Source: Planctomycetota bacterium
GTDB lineage: Bacteria; Planctomycetota; Planctomycetia; Pirellulales; Pirellulaceae
Direction of reading: 5' to 3'
DNA length: 44,903 bases
Assembly (NCBI GenBank): GCA_016872775.1
Contig: VGZA01000049.1
Span: 1 to 44,903 of the forward strand
In this document: one piece after another, positions 23,880-32,659 of the stretch
How positions within the stretch are numbered: position 1 is the stretch's first letter
Layout of the letters: each line of letters begins with the position of its first letter
Notes under the pieces: model-generated
Told to the model about the DNA's origin: nothing
Database searches by the model: none
What the model saw: the letters and a program-made list of their open reading frames with translations, nothing else
Translations under genes and position numbers: made by a program

Positions 23880-25094
23880 CTACGGCTGGTAACCGTCGGG
23901 CACCGGTGCCGAGGCGGGATTCGGCTCGGCCGTACCGAGACGATGTGCCGCGGCGCGCCATTCCTCGACCGATTGGCGAAGATCGGCCTGCGACTGGTTC
24001 GCGGCAGTTTTCGCTTCGAGGCCAACTGACTGTCCCGCGCCGCGTAGTTGCCCTGCCTGATTGATCAGCGTCTGCCGCGATTCGTGAGCTGTTTGATGCA
24101 CCTGGGAGAGTGCGGCCTGCGCCTGCTGCTGGGCACCGTCGGCCCGTTGCAGCATCTCCTGGGCGGGGACGAGTCGGGGGTCGAGAGTGACCGCTTTCGC
24201 GAAGAAACTCTTGGCCTGATCGACTTCGCCGCGCTGATACAACATCTGTCCAAGGTTATAGTGGCCAATCGCCGGACCGTTCGCTTCGACAAGTTGCTGC
24301 AGCGCCTCTTCCCGTCCGCCCATGTCAAGACAGACAGTAGCGAGGTTATTGCGGTAGCGTGGGTTTCCTGGTTGCAACGCGATCGCCGCCGCAATCTCCT
24401 GGTGTGCCTCGCGTAACCGGCCCTGGCGGGCCAGGCAGAGGCCGAGATCGTTGTGCGCGGTCGGGTATTTCGGATCGACTTCAATCGCCTGTCCGTAAAA
24501 ACGCATCGCATCGTCGAAGCGCGAGTGCCGGTCGCAAAGATGCGCGATGCTCATCAGTGCTTCCATGTTCTTTGGTTCCAGCCGCAGCGCCTCTTCGTGC
24601 TTGCGGATCGCGCCTTCGACGTCTCCCCTGGCTTCGAGCAACTTTCCAGCCGTGATGTAAACGCGAGGGTTGATCTTGGGTACGGGCGACGACAAGCGGG
24701 TCGCGTCATCCGTACTGGCAACCTCGTCGTTCTTGGCGCTCCAGGCGGCGGGGGTCACAGGCGACAGCGCCGTGCCGACGGCGCCTTTCGCTTTGCGGAA
24801 GCCGTTGCTGATCGAATTGCCGACACTCGCCAGGGCGTTCGTCGCCGGATTGCCTGAGGTCGGAGTACCGGCAAGCGAGCTGCCAGGGGCCGCCGAATGG
24901 GGATTGCCGGGCATCGTCGGCACGGGACCAAGGTTCGATCCAGCATGCATGGGGGCGGCCAGCGAGGACCGCGCGCTCTGGGAGGACGCGGTGCCTCCGA
25001 GCCACGCGGGGCGGCTGCCCCAAGCGCATCCCTGGGTGGCGGTGAAACCGATGATTCCCAACGCCGTCAATAGCTTCCTGGTTCGTGTCGCCAT
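23880..25094 (-). CDS. Exported TPR-repeat protein
   Basis: 404 residues. The start at 25094 follows a strong AAGGAGG; the open frame continues upstream without reason. The N-terminus MATRTRKLLTALGIIGFTATQGC is an export signal; Cys23 may be lipidated although the lipobox is poor. Residues 25-135 are Ala/Ser/Pro/Gly-rich and probably disordered. At least four TPR-type units follow (about 138-310), including ALRLEPKNMEALMSIAHLC, AIEVDPKYPTAHNDLGLCL and AIALQPGNPRYRNNLATVC. The C-terminal 90 residues are Gln/Ala-rich and helical. Such proteins serve as envelope scaffolds. It lies 126 bp downstream of the secreted 189-residue protein on the same strand, so an operon is likely. Confidence 0.88.
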   Translation of the reverse strand: MATRTRKLLTALGIIGFTATQGCAWGSRPAWLGGTASSQSARSSLAAPMHAGSNLGPVPTMPGNPHSAAPGSSLAGTPTSGNPATNALASVGNSISNGFRKAKGAVGTALSPVTPAAWSAKNDEVASTDDATRLSSPVPKINPRVYITAGKLLEARGDVEGAIRKHEEALRLEPKNMEALMSIAHLCDRHSRFDDAMRFYGQAIEVDPKYPTAHNDLGLCLARQGRLREAHQEIAAAIALQPGNPRYRNNLATVCLDMGGREEALQQLVEANGPAIGHYNLGQMLYQRGEVDQAKSFFAKAVTLDPRLVPAQEMLQRADGAQQQAQAALSQVHQTAHESRQTLINQAGQLRGAGQSVGLEAKTAANQSQADLRQSVEEWRAAAHRLGTAEPNPASAPVPDGYQP

Positions 25095-25220
25095 CGTACT
25101 CCTCCTTGAGCTGATCGTCCAATACACCCGCATCAGCACGAACGGATTCGCCGAGTCCGACCTCCCATCGCGACATTCCTTTGTCGCAACCTGGAGCGGA
25201 TCGGGATCGTCCTGAACCGC

Positions 25221-25790
25221 TTAAATTCCACCCGTGCCACCACCCCCACCGGCACCCGCGGCACTCGGCAGACGAGGATCGGTGATCGACCCACGCGCCT
25301 TCTTGTCGATCTGATCGAAATACTCGCCCGATGTGTTGGTCGGGTCGATGTCGGTGACTAGAACTTCCGGATTCGCTCCCCGCAAATTCAGCTGGGCCAC
25401 AAACTGCTTCACCGATTCGACGCGCAGACTCGTAATCCGATCGTTCGAACCTCGTAGCACATACAGGGTACGGCGGTGGGGAGGAGCATAGGTCAAGATG
25501 CGGCGGACCTTGATTTCGCCGGCCTTGTTCAGGTCCTGCGTCTCCGTATGGAAAAGCGAGTCCGGAACGGTTGTCTCAAATCGCCAGCCGTTGTCCTTCA
25601 TGATCGCGAACGGCGCTCGCAGCGCTTCGCGGTCCTGGCTGCGGAACGGCTCGGGCCAAGCGGCGTTGCGGACGGTGTCGAGCGTGAATCGATCCCAGAT
25701 TTCCCCCAAGGTCGGCCAACCCGCGTGGGCGGCGCTGGGAATGCACAGAACAGTCAAGACTCCAATTCGGATCCAGAATCTGCGGCGCAT
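25221..25790 (-). CDS. Secreted protein of unknown function with Gly-rich tail
   Basis: 189 residues; not a family I recognise. A signal peptide MRRRFWIRIGVLTVLCIPSAAHA ends in AHA. The mature part has WPEPFRSQDREALRAPFAIMKDNGWR, LTYAPPHRRTLYVLRGS and SLRVESVKQFVAQ; it looks like a small alpha/beta domain. The last 20 residues are Gly/Ala-rich (AGAGGGGGTGGI). GGGAGA precedes the ATG at 25790 at good distance. TYAPPHRRT-type sequences recur in planctomycetal secreted proteins, but I can give no function. The downstream gene is the TPR protein, and the two may act together in the envelope. Confidence 0.75.
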   Translation of the reverse strand: MRRRFWIRIGVLTVLCIPSAAHAGWPTLGEIWDRFTLDTVRNAAWPEPFRSQDREALRAPFAIMKDNGWRFETTVPDSLFHTETQDLNKAGEIKVRRILTYAPPHRRTLYVLRGSNDRITSLRVESVKQFVAQLNLRGANPEVLVTDIDPTNTSGEYFDQIDKKARGSITDPRLPSAAGAGGGGGTGGI

Positions 25791-26178
25791 ACACCATTCT
25801 CCCTTTCGGCTGCTTGACGCCGCTCGGCATCGATTCCGGGCTGCGGCGTTCGGCGAACGCGCCGGGGCGGCTCGTGATCATTGCGCAGACGGCAGCGCGT
25901 ACCGCTTGTATGCTTCGGTATCGGCGCTGCAACCCCGGGATCTCCGTAACTTCGCGACCATCCGCCATATTTTACCCAGGCTTCGCCAACCGCCATCCGG
26001 CCTGCCGCACCCGCGAATGTTCCGCGGCAGGGACGTGATCTTTGCCGACGTTCCGACTACAATGGGCGGTCCCGCCCCTCGACTCCGTTTGCTGCCCCGC
26101 CATGGCGGAACTCGGGGATTTCCAGCCTCGCCCATTCCCTAAAAAACCAACGAAATTCCTACGTTCAGGGAGATTCTC
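25791..26178. other. Intergenic region, 388 bp, no gene seen
   Basis: Divergent spacer between the 189-residue secreted protein (-) and the PVC haem protein (+). I find no convincing coding frame or hairpin. A -10-like TACAAT lies at 26058-26063, flanked by the same C and G as the TACAAT at 8003-8008, but without a convincing -35. The plus-strand leader ends with CAGGGAGA before the ATG at 26179. Confidence 0.5.
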
Positions 26179-28761
26179 ATGCGTCTTGGATCCGTGAATG
26201 GTCTCATGGCGGCATTATGGCCGCTCTTTCTCGCCACCCCGTCGATGACCCAGGAGGCGTCGACGATCGATTCGCGTGCGATCCAAACGGGGGCGACACC
26301 GGTTTCCCAGCTCAAGGTTCTGCCGGGATTCCGGGTCGAGCTGCTGTACTCGGTGCCCCGCGAGTCGCTGGGTTCCTGGGTCAATCTCTGCTCCGATCCT
26401 CGAGGTCGGCTGATCGTCTCTGACCAATACGGTGCACTTTACCGCATCGAGGTTCCGCCTGCGGGAAAAGAGCCGGCTGCCGCGGACGTAGTGAAAGTCG
26501 AGAAAATCGGCGTCGATCTGGGGGAAGCCCAGGGACTGCTATGGGCTTTCGACAGTCTGTACGTCGTTGTGAACAAGGGCCAGAAATACGCCAGCGGGCT
26601 GTACCGCGTTCGCGACACCGATGGCGACGACAATCTGGATCAGGTCGAGCTGTTGCGGGAGATCCCGGGAGGCGGCGAACATGGACCGCATGCGGTCCTA
26701 CTGACTCCGGATGGTAAGAGCCTGATGGTGGTCTGCGGAAATCAGACCAAACTGGTGTCGTACAACAGTACCCGCGTTCCTCCAGTCTGGGGAGAAGACC
26801 ATCTGTTGCCGCGGATGCCGGACGGGCGTGGTTTCATGCGTGGAGTGCTCGGACCGGGGGGCGCGATCTACCGCGTAAGTCCGGACGGGAAGAACTGGGA
26901 GCTTTACAGCGTGGGGTTTCGTAATCAGTTCGATGCGGCGTTTAACCGCGATGGAGAGCTGTTTACCTACGACGCCGACATGGAATGGGATTTCAATACC
27001 CCCTGGTATCGTCCAACGCGAGTCTGTCTTGTGACCAGCGGCAGTGAGTTCGGGTGGCGTAACGGCGCGGGAAAATGGCCCGCCTATTACGCCGACAGCC
27101 TGCCTGCGGTAGTCGATATCGGCCCCGGTTCGCCGACCGGGATTTCGTTTGGTTATGGCGCGAAGTTCCCTTCAAAGTACCAGGACGCGCTGTTCGTCTG
27201 CGACTGGAGTTATGGAAAGCTGTATGCGGTGCATCTGGCGTCGAAAGAGAGCGGTTACCTCGGCAAATTCGAAGAATTCGTCAGCGGTTCGCCGTTGCCG
27301 CTGACCGACGTCATCGTCAACCCGCTCGACGGAGCGCTTTACTTCACGATCGGTGGTCGCCGGACCCAATCGGGACTCTATCGGGTGACCTATGTCGGCA
27401 ATGAAAAACTGGACGCATCGAGCCCGGATGTTGTCGGACTGAACGAACGACGCACGCGTCGTTTTCTGGAAACGCTGCACGGTCCGCAGGAGAGTAAAGC
27501 GATCGTGCCGATCTGGAGTTATCTGAACCACGAAGATCGCTTCATTCGATTCGCGGCGCGCGTTGCTCTTGAGCATCAGGATCCGGGGCACTGGCGGGAG
27601 AAAGCGCTGGCGGAACCAAACCCTGGCAAGGCGATCACGGCGCTGCTGGCGCTGGCGCGGGTCTCCGCACCCGATCCATTCCATCGCACAGAAAAGTCGC
27701 CCGCCGTCGATGAGCAGCTGCGCGACACGATCCTGAATCGGCTCCTCGACCTGCCTTGGGAGAAGCTGACCGATTGGCAGCGGCTGGAATGGCTGCGCAC
27801 GTGCGAAGTCGTGTTGAACCGGTTGGGCAAGCCGGGCGATCCGCTGACCGCGCGTTTGATCGCCATGCTGGAATCGATATTTCCCAGTTCGCATCACATG
27901 CAAAACGCCGAACTTTGCCAGCTGCTGGTCTTTCTCGAATCGCCGCACGTGATCGAGCGGACGTTGCAGCTGCTGGACGAGGCTCCCACGCAGGAGGAGC
28001 AGCTGGAGTATGCCCGCGCGCTGCGGGTCATGAAAACTGGATGGAGCCTGGAACAGCGCAAGGCTTATTTGCAGTGGTTCGTGCGCGCCAGCGGATACCG
28101 TGGCGGTGCCAGCTTTGAACTGTTCGTGAAAAATATCAAGGACGATGCCCAGGCAACTCTGTCGGATGAGGAAAGGAAGGTCCTGGCGCCGATCCTGGAA
28201 GCCCAATTGCCGGTATCCAAGCCGACGGGCGTGGCCCAGCCGCGTCCGTTCGTAAAGAAGCGGACGCTTCCCGAAACGTTGAATTTATTTGAAACCGCAT
28301 TGCATGATCGTAATTTCGACCGGGGTCGCAAGCTGTTCGGCGCGGCGAACTGCTTCGCCTGCCATCGATTCGACAACGAGGGAGGGGCGCACGGTCCGGA
28401 TCTGACCGGCCTGGCCGGGCGGTTCAGTGTGCGTGATCTTCTCGAGTCGATTATCGATCCCAGTAAGGTGATCAGCGACCAATATGCCGGAGTGAACATC
28501 CAGACCGTGGACGGACGCGCGATCGCGGGACGCATTGTCAATCTCAACCAGGATAGCATCATGGTGATGACCAATATGCTGGACCCGAACGCCGTGCAGA
28601 ATATCCAGCGCAAGGACATTGAGTTGATGGGACCGGCCAGCAAGTCCTTGATGCCGGACGGACTCCTTGATACGCTGCAGGACGACGAGGTGCTCGATCT
28701 GATGGCGTTTTTGCTTTCGCGCGGCGATCGTAATCTCCCCATGTTTCGCGGAAAAAAATAG
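26179..28761 (+). CDS. PVC-type haem-binding c-type cytochrome with beta-propeller and helical repeat domains
   Basis: 860 residues. A signal peptide (about 1-25) is followed by a beta-propeller of the membrane-bound dehydrogenase/glucose dehydrogenase-like type (about 40-410), with LPGFRVELLYSVP, HGPHAVLLTPDGKSLMVV and FGWRNGAGKWP. Next is an alpha-helical, HEAT-like region (about 425-640). The C-terminus has a CxxCH haem site, CFACH at 725-729, inside NCFACHRFDNEGGAHGPDLTG. It continues with ESIIDPSKVISDQYAGV and LPDG-like SLMPDGLLD, which is the TIGR02603 domain typical of Pirellula and Verrucomicrobia. It is a periplasmic oxidoreductase-like protein, probably for sugars or alcohols. The ATG at 26179 follows GGGAGA. 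The helicase gene starts only 10 bp downstream. Confidence 0.93.
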   Translation: MRLGSVNGLMAALWPLFLATPSMTQEASTIDSRAIQTGATPVSQLKVLPGFRVELLYSVPRESLGSWVNLCSDPRGRLIVSDQYGALYRIEVPPAGKEPAAADVVKVEKIGVDLGEAQGLLWAFDSLYVVVNKGQKYASGLYRVRDTDGDDNLDQVELLREIPGGGEHGPHAVLLTPDGKSLMVVCGNQTKLVSYNSTRVPPVWGEDHLLPRMPDGRGFMRGVLGPGGAIYRVSPDGKNWELYSVGFRNQFDAAFNRDGELFTYDADMEWDFNTPWYRPTRVCLVTSGSEFGWRNGAGKWPAYYADSLPAVVDIGPGSPTGISFGYGAKFPSKYQDALFVCDWSYGKLYAVHLASKESGYLGKFEEFVSGSPLPLTDVIVNPLDGALYFTIGGRRTQSGLYRVTYVGNEKLDASSPDVVGLNERRTRRFLETLHGPQESKAIVPIWSYLNHEDRFIRFAARVALEHQDPGHWREKALAEPNPGKAITALLALARVSAPDPFHRTEKSPAVDEQLRDTILNRLLDLPWEKLTDWQRLEWLRTCEVVLNRLGKPGDPLTARLIAMLESIFPSSHHMQNAELCQLLVFLESPHVIERTLQLLDEAPTQEEQLEYARALRVMKTGWSLEQRKAYLQWFVRASGYRGGASFELFVKNIKDDAQATLSDEERKVLAPILEAQLPVSKPTGVAQPRPFVKKRTLPETLNLFETALHDRNFDRGRKLFGAANCFACHRFDNEGGAHGPDLTGLAGRFSVRDLLESIIDPSKVISDQYAGVNIQTVDGRAIAGRIVNLNQDSIMVMTNMLDPNAVQNIQRKDIELMGPASKSLMPDGLLDTLQDDEVLDLMAFLLSRGDRNLPMFRGKK

Positions 28762-28771
28762 CTGTTTACGG

Positions 28772-30772
28772 ATGGACGGACTCAATCGATCCCAGCGCAA
28801 GGCGGTGGAAACGCTGCGGGGCCCGTTGCTGGTGCTTGCAGGCGCGGGGTCCGGCAAAACGCGCGTCGTTACTTTCCGGATTGCGAATCTGATCCGTAAC
28901 GGAGTGCTTCCCGAGCGGATTCTGGCCGTGACGTTTACGAATAAAGCGGCCACGGAGATGAAACAGCGCGTGGCCGAGCGGCTGGGGCGGGCCCTGCCAA
29001 AACTGCCGGACGTGTCGACGTTTCATTCCCACTGCGTTCGCATTCTCAAGCGGCATATCCAGCGACTGGGATATCCGCCCCAATTCGCGATCAGCGATGT
29101 GGGGGAGCAGACGGCAATCGCCCGCGACGCGTTGAGGAAAATCAAGGTCTCCGAGGCGATGGTGCGGCCCGGCGACCTTGTCTCGCTGATCAGCGGCTGG
29201 AAATCGCTGTCCCTGCGCCCCCAGCAGGCGGCTGCCGCCGCCTGCAGTGACAAGGAACATCTCGCGGCCGCGGCCTACCGCCGTTACCAGCAAACGCTGA
29301 AATTGCGAGGGATGGTCGATTTTGATGATCTGTTGCTGTTGACCGAGGAGCTGTTGACCGATATGCCGGACGTGCACCGCGAAGAATCCGGCCGATACGA
29401 CCACCTGCTGGTCGACGAGTACCAGGATACGAATGGACCTCAATACCGCATCGTCAGCGCATTGGCGAGAAGCCACCGGAACCTTTGCGTGGTCGGCGAC
29501 GACGATCAATCGATCTACGCCTGGCGGGGCGCGGAGGTCCGGCACATTCTCAACTTCAAACGCGACTGGCCCGACGCCACCGTCGTTTACCTCGAAGAAA
29601 ACTACCGTTCGACCGCCGCGATTCTCGACGTCGCCAACCGCGTGATCGCCTACAACAAACAGCGGCACCCTAAAGTACTCCGTGCGGCTCGACCCGGCGG
29701 CGAAAAGCCCCGCATCGAACAGTACGAAAACGAGCAGGCGGAAGCCGAGGGGACGGTGAGCGATATTCGCGGAAGGATCGGTCAAAGAGGGCTGGAGCCG
29801 CGCGATTTCGCGATTCTGTTCCGCACCAACGAGCAGCCGCGATTGTTCGAAACAGCGTTACGACAGGCCAAGATCCCCTATGTCCTGATCGGCAGCAGTT
29901 CCTTCTACGATCGGAAGGAGGTCCGCGACATCATTGCGTACCTCAAAGTGATCGACGCGCCCCACGACGATACCTCGCTGCTGCGGATCATCAATACACC
30001 ACCGCGCGGGATCGGCGACCGGACCGTGGAATGGGTCATGGCGCGCGCCAGCGAACAGCGGATCCCCATCTGGGAGGTGCTGGGGCGCGACGACCTGCTG
30101 CATGGATTGAGCGCCGCCGCCAGCGCCGCCTCGAGGAAATTCCGCGCGACGATCGATCGGTTCCGGGCACAGCGCGCCGACCGTCCGCTGCAGACGACAC
30201 TTGCCGAACTGCTGGACGAGATCGCCTACCAGGACGAATTGCGGAATCTCTACCCCGACGCGGACGAACGGGATGCGCGCTGGAATTCCGTCGGGCATCT
30301 CATGAATGCCTTGGTGGAATTTGAACAGGGCCGCGACGACCCGCGCCTCCGCGATTTTCTGAACGAACTTATGCTGACTACCCGGGAAGAGCCCGAAGAC
30401 AAGGAAAAGCGACTCCGCAGTAATGCCGTGGCGTTAATGACGCTCCATGCGGCCAAAGGGCTGGAGTTTCCCCATACCTATCTGGTCGGATTGGAGGAAG
30501 GTATTCTCCCTCACCATCGCAGTGTCGCGATCGATGGACCGGCGATCGACGAAGAACGCCGGCTCTGCTACGTCGGCATTACCCGGGCCCAGGAACGACT
30601 GACGATCTCGCTGGCGCTGACGCGCATGAAGTGGGGCAAGCCGCGCGAGACGTTGCCAAGCCGCTTCATATTTGAAATCATCGGACAGGCCGAAAAGTTT
30701 GCGGAAGCGGCGGCTCGCCACGCCGAAAAAACCAAAGCGGGAGCGGGGAAGACTCGAGGTGCCAAAGCGTAG
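28772..30772 (+). CDS. UvrD/Rep/PcrA-family superfamily 1A DNA helicase
   Basis: 666 residues with every SF1A motif: the Q-motif region LNRSQRKAV, Walker A GAGSGKT (24-30), AVTFTNKAATEM (Ia), LLVDEYQDTN (II), VGDDDQSIYAWRGA (III), VYLEENYRST (IV), TLHAAKGLEFP (V) and YVGITRAQERL (VI). The length is that of Rep (about 670) rather than UvrD or PcrA (about 720-750). Acts in replication restart, repair or plasmid replication as a 3' to 5' helicase. The C-terminus ends in a basic Lys/Ala tail, typical for the family. The start (ATG 28772) is 10 bp after the haem protein stop, with weak Shine-Dalgarno, so coupling to that gene is possible although the functions are unrelated. Confidence 0.95.
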   Translation: MDGLNRSQRKAVETLRGPLLVLAGAGSGKTRVVTFRIANLIRNGVLPERILAVTFTNKAATEMKQRVAERLGRALPKLPDVSTFHSHCVRILKRHIQRLGYPPQFAISDVGEQTAIARDALRKIKVSEAMVRPGDLVSLISGWKSLSLRPQQAAAAACSDKEHLAAAAYRRYQQTLKLRGMVDFDDLLLLTEELLTDMPDVHREESGRYDHLLVDEYQDTNGPQYRIVSALARSHRNLCVVGDDDQSIYAWRGAEVRHILNFKRDWPDATVVYLEENYRSTAAILDVANRVIAYNKQRHPKVLRAARPGGEKPRIEQYENEQAEAEGTVSDIRGRIGQRGLEPRDFAILFRTNEQPRLFETALRQAKIPYVLIGSSSFYDRKEVRDIIAYLKVIDAPHDDTSLLRIINTPPRGIGDRTVEWVMARASEQRIPIWEVLGRDDLLHGLSAAASAASRKFRATIDRFRAQRADRPLQTTLAELLDEIAYQDELRNLYPDADERDARWNSVGHLMNALVEFEQGRDDPRLRDFLNELMLTTREEPEDKEKRLRSNAVALMTLHAAKGLEFPHTYLVGLEEGILPHHRSVAIDGPAIDEERRLCYVGITRAQERLTISLALTRMKWGKPRETLPSRFIFEIIGQAEKFAEAAARHAEKTKAGAGKTRGAKA

Positions 30773-30785
30773 CGCAAGCCGAAAA

Positions 30786-31235
30786 TCAGGTTCCGTCCTT
30801 CTTCAGGGCGACGGTAATGCTCTCCTTCCCTTGAATGTTCATCTTCAACGGCGTCTTGGCAATGTTGGTGTAGTTCGCGTGGACACCACCCTCTTTGAGC
30901 GACGCGACGCGACGCTTGCCGTCCATGTTCATTTTGTCGGCACTCGCCTGATTGTCGGGGTTGGCGCCGAAAACAAGGATCTTGTATTCACCAGGAACGA
31001 TCCCGTCGCCGTCACCGTACGACGAGATCTTGAATTCGCCGTTCGCCCCCGATCGGGCGGTGGCCGCTCGGCCCTTGCCGTCGGCCGAATGGAAAGCCAG
31101 AGCGGCATTGGGCAACGGCTGGCCGTCCAGCGTGACCGTTCCCGCAACCGGTACGGTGCCATTCTTGCTCCCGCAGCCGACAACCAAGATCGCCGCCAGA
31201 ATTAAAACTACCCGTAACGCAAAAACTCGTGGCAT
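30786..31235 (-). CDS. Lipoprotein with carboxypeptidase-regulatory-like beta domain
   Basis: 149 residues. The N-terminus MPRVFALRVVLILAAILVVGC carries a lipobox (VVGC, Cys21). The rest is a transthyretin-like beta-sandwich: PVAGTVTLDGQPLPNAALAF, then TARSGANGEFKIS, then VPGEYKILVFG. In planctomycetes this type of lipoprotein very often follows a DUF1559 gene, as here: it starts 97 bp downstream of that gene on the same strand. The join contains two hairpins (31256-31290 and 31312-31328), so its level is probably below that of the DUF1559 gene. Function unknown; probably a cell-envelope component. Confidence 0.92.
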   Translation of the reverse strand: MPRVFALRVVLILAAILVVGCGSKNGTVPVAGTVTLDGQPLPNAALAFHSADGKGRAATARSGANGEFKISSYGDGDGIVPGEYKILVFGANPDNQASADKMNMDGKRRVASLKEGGVHANYTNIAKTPLKMNIQGKESITVALKKDGT

Positions 31236-31255
31236 GAACGAAAAACTCCGCTTTC

Positions 31256-31290
31256 AAAAACCAAATGGCCTTCGCGAGCCGCAAAGGCCA
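31256..31290 (-). terminator. Intercistronic terminator/attenuator between DUF1559 and lipoprotein genes
   Basis: On the minus strand TGGCCTT (31290-31284) pairs with AAGGCCA (31272-31266) across an 11-base loop, followed by TTTGGTTTTTG (31265-31255). This resembles a weak intrinsic terminator that would let part of the transcripts through to the lipoprotein gene. Confidence 0.5.
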
Positions 31291-31311
31291 CCCCAACCGT
31301 CGCCGCGATGC

Positions 31312-31328
31312 ATGGGTCAAGCCCATGT
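31312..31328 (-). other. Short hairpin 3' of the DUF1559 stop codon
   Basis: CATGGG (31312-31317) and CCCATG (31323-31328) with a 5-base loop, four bases beyond the stop codon of the DUF1559 gene. No T-run follows directly. It could protect the mRNA 3' end. Confidence 0.35.
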
Positions 31329-31332
31329 TTGA

Positions 31333-32415
31333 CTAATACGTCTGCGGTACCGGCTGACGGTCATCCCGGCAGCCCAGCAACTGGTAGACCTTCATGTCGA
31401 TCCGTTGCGTAAGGTAGTGCACCGATCCGTCCACAAAGGCGAACTGCGCACCGTCGACGTGTCGCGACTTGAATCCCCAAGACACGTTGATGTTATCCCA
31501 TTGCTTCAGCGGGTCAACGCCTGTACGGTCGCCGGAATAGTAGTTGATCGGGATGATCGTCGTCCCGCCAACGTTACCTGAGAGAGCGCTGGCCCAGTTC
31601 GGGGTCGCGTAATTGTTCGGGCCGATGCCAGCACTTGGTTCCATAAACCATCGGTTTTGCTCGGGCAATGCCTCGCCGCAAAGCAGCGTATTCGATTGAC
31701 CATCCACGATCGCCTCAAACCGAATCAAAATGCCTGTACGACCGAACGCCCCGCGCATCATCTGTACCTGATGGGCACTGCCGGCGGGAGAATTTCGCTT
31801 GGGGTGACCGGGAATCGGTCCAACATATCCCCAGTCGCCGAGGCCGCTGCCGAGCGGATCGCAGTACTGATGGAAGGGGTTGTTGGCGTTGGGTGCCCAA
31901 TCGGTGCACTGGGGACCCATGCTAGCCATGTAATTCGAAACGGGAGCTTCCCAATTTCCGTTATCGCTGGGGCAACGCAAGGTCGCCCGTTTGACCACCG
32001 GCAAGACGCCTGCAGCCATCGCCTGCCTGATCGAGTTGTTACGTGGGTCGAGCGGGTTAGGAATGTTAAAATAGTCTTTGTCGGTGACTTTGTCGTACAG
32101 GTTGCTATCTTCCATTTGGGGCTGGCAGTATAAAAGCCAGTTGCCTTTGTCGTAGTGGCAGGAATCGCCCGATCCAGGATGGGGCAAATCCTTGTTATTT
32201 TGGCCCAGACGCCCCCCTGGCGGTAAATGCTGGAATTTGTCATGAAAGTTCTGGCAGGCAATGGCCAGCTGCCTGAGATTGTTCAGGCAATGCGCCCGCC
32301 GACCCGCTTCACGCGCGGCCTGAACGGCAGGCAAAAGCAGGGCGATAAGAATGCCAATAATGGCAATCACAACCAGTAGTTCGACGAGCGTAAAACCGCG
32401 GCGGCCCGTATTCAT
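31333..32415 (-). CDS. DUF1559 pseudopilin-like protein
   Basis: 360 residues. The N-terminus GRRGFTLVELLVVIAIIGILIALLLPAVQAAREA is a type IV pilin/type II secretion pseudopilin signal: cleavage after Gly before Phe-Thr-Leu-Val-Glu, then a hydrophobic helix. The DUF1559 domain follows with CLNNLRQLAIACQNFHD. Near the C-terminus is the planctomycete H-X9-DG signature, SRHVDGAQFAFVDGSVHYL. These proteins are highly expanded in planctomycetes and are thought to be assembled or exported by type II-like machinery; the precise role is unknown. GAGG precedes the ATG at 32415. Its promoter is one of the best in the window (32492-32521) and is overlapped by an inverted repeat. Forms an operon with the downstream lipoprotein. 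Confidence 0.97.
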   Translation of the reverse strand: MNTGRRGFTLVELLVVIAIIGILIALLLPAVQAAREAGRRAHCLNNLRQLAIACQNFHDKFQHLPPGGRLGQNNKDLPHPGSGDSCHYDKGNWLLYCQPQMEDSNLYDKVTDKDYFNIPNPLDPRNNSIRQAMAAGVLPVVKRATLRCPSDNGNWEAPVSNYMASMGPQCTDWAPNANNPFHQYCDPLGSGLGDWGYVGPIPGHPKRNSPAGSAHQVQMMRGAFGRTGILIRFEAIVDGQSNTLLCGEALPEQNRWFMEPSAGIGPNNYATPNWASALSGNVGGTTIIPINYYSGDRTGVDPLKQWDNINVSWGFKSRHVDGAQFAFVDGSVHYLTQRIDMKVYQLLGCRDDRQPVPQTY

Positions 32416-32488
32416 TGGAAACCTCGTTGTTCCGATGGCAAAATCATCCGGCGATCGACGATAAGGTGCTTGCCAAAATAGAGTTGCT

Positions 32489-32505
32489 GCTAAGATAGCC
32501 TTAGC
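32489..32505. promoter_or_regulatory. Inverted repeat overlapping the -10 of the DUF1559 promoter
   Basis: GCTAAG (32489-32494), ATAGC, CTTAGC (32500-32505): a perfect 6-bp inverted repeat covering part of the -10 hexamer. A protein bound here would block RNA polymerase, so it is a candidate operator. Confidence 0.4.
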
Positions 32506-32521
32506 TAAATTCCAGTGTCAA
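32492..32521 (-). promoter_or_regulatory. Strong sigma70-like promoter of the DUF1559 operon
   Basis: On the minus strand a consensus TTGACA (32521-32516), an 18-bp spacer, and TATCTT (32497-32492). The leader to the ATG at 32415 would be about 70 bases. Confidence 0.65.
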
Positions 32522-32659
32522 GCTCTTCGCGGCAAAAGTAGGAGCAAACCGGCAAATCACGGGATGCCAGACCAGGCATGTTGACCGTTCCTTTCCTTGA
32601 TCTTGCATTGTTACAGCACTTTCGGCGCGAAGCGACCATCAGTCGTCCGGCAGTAAAGC

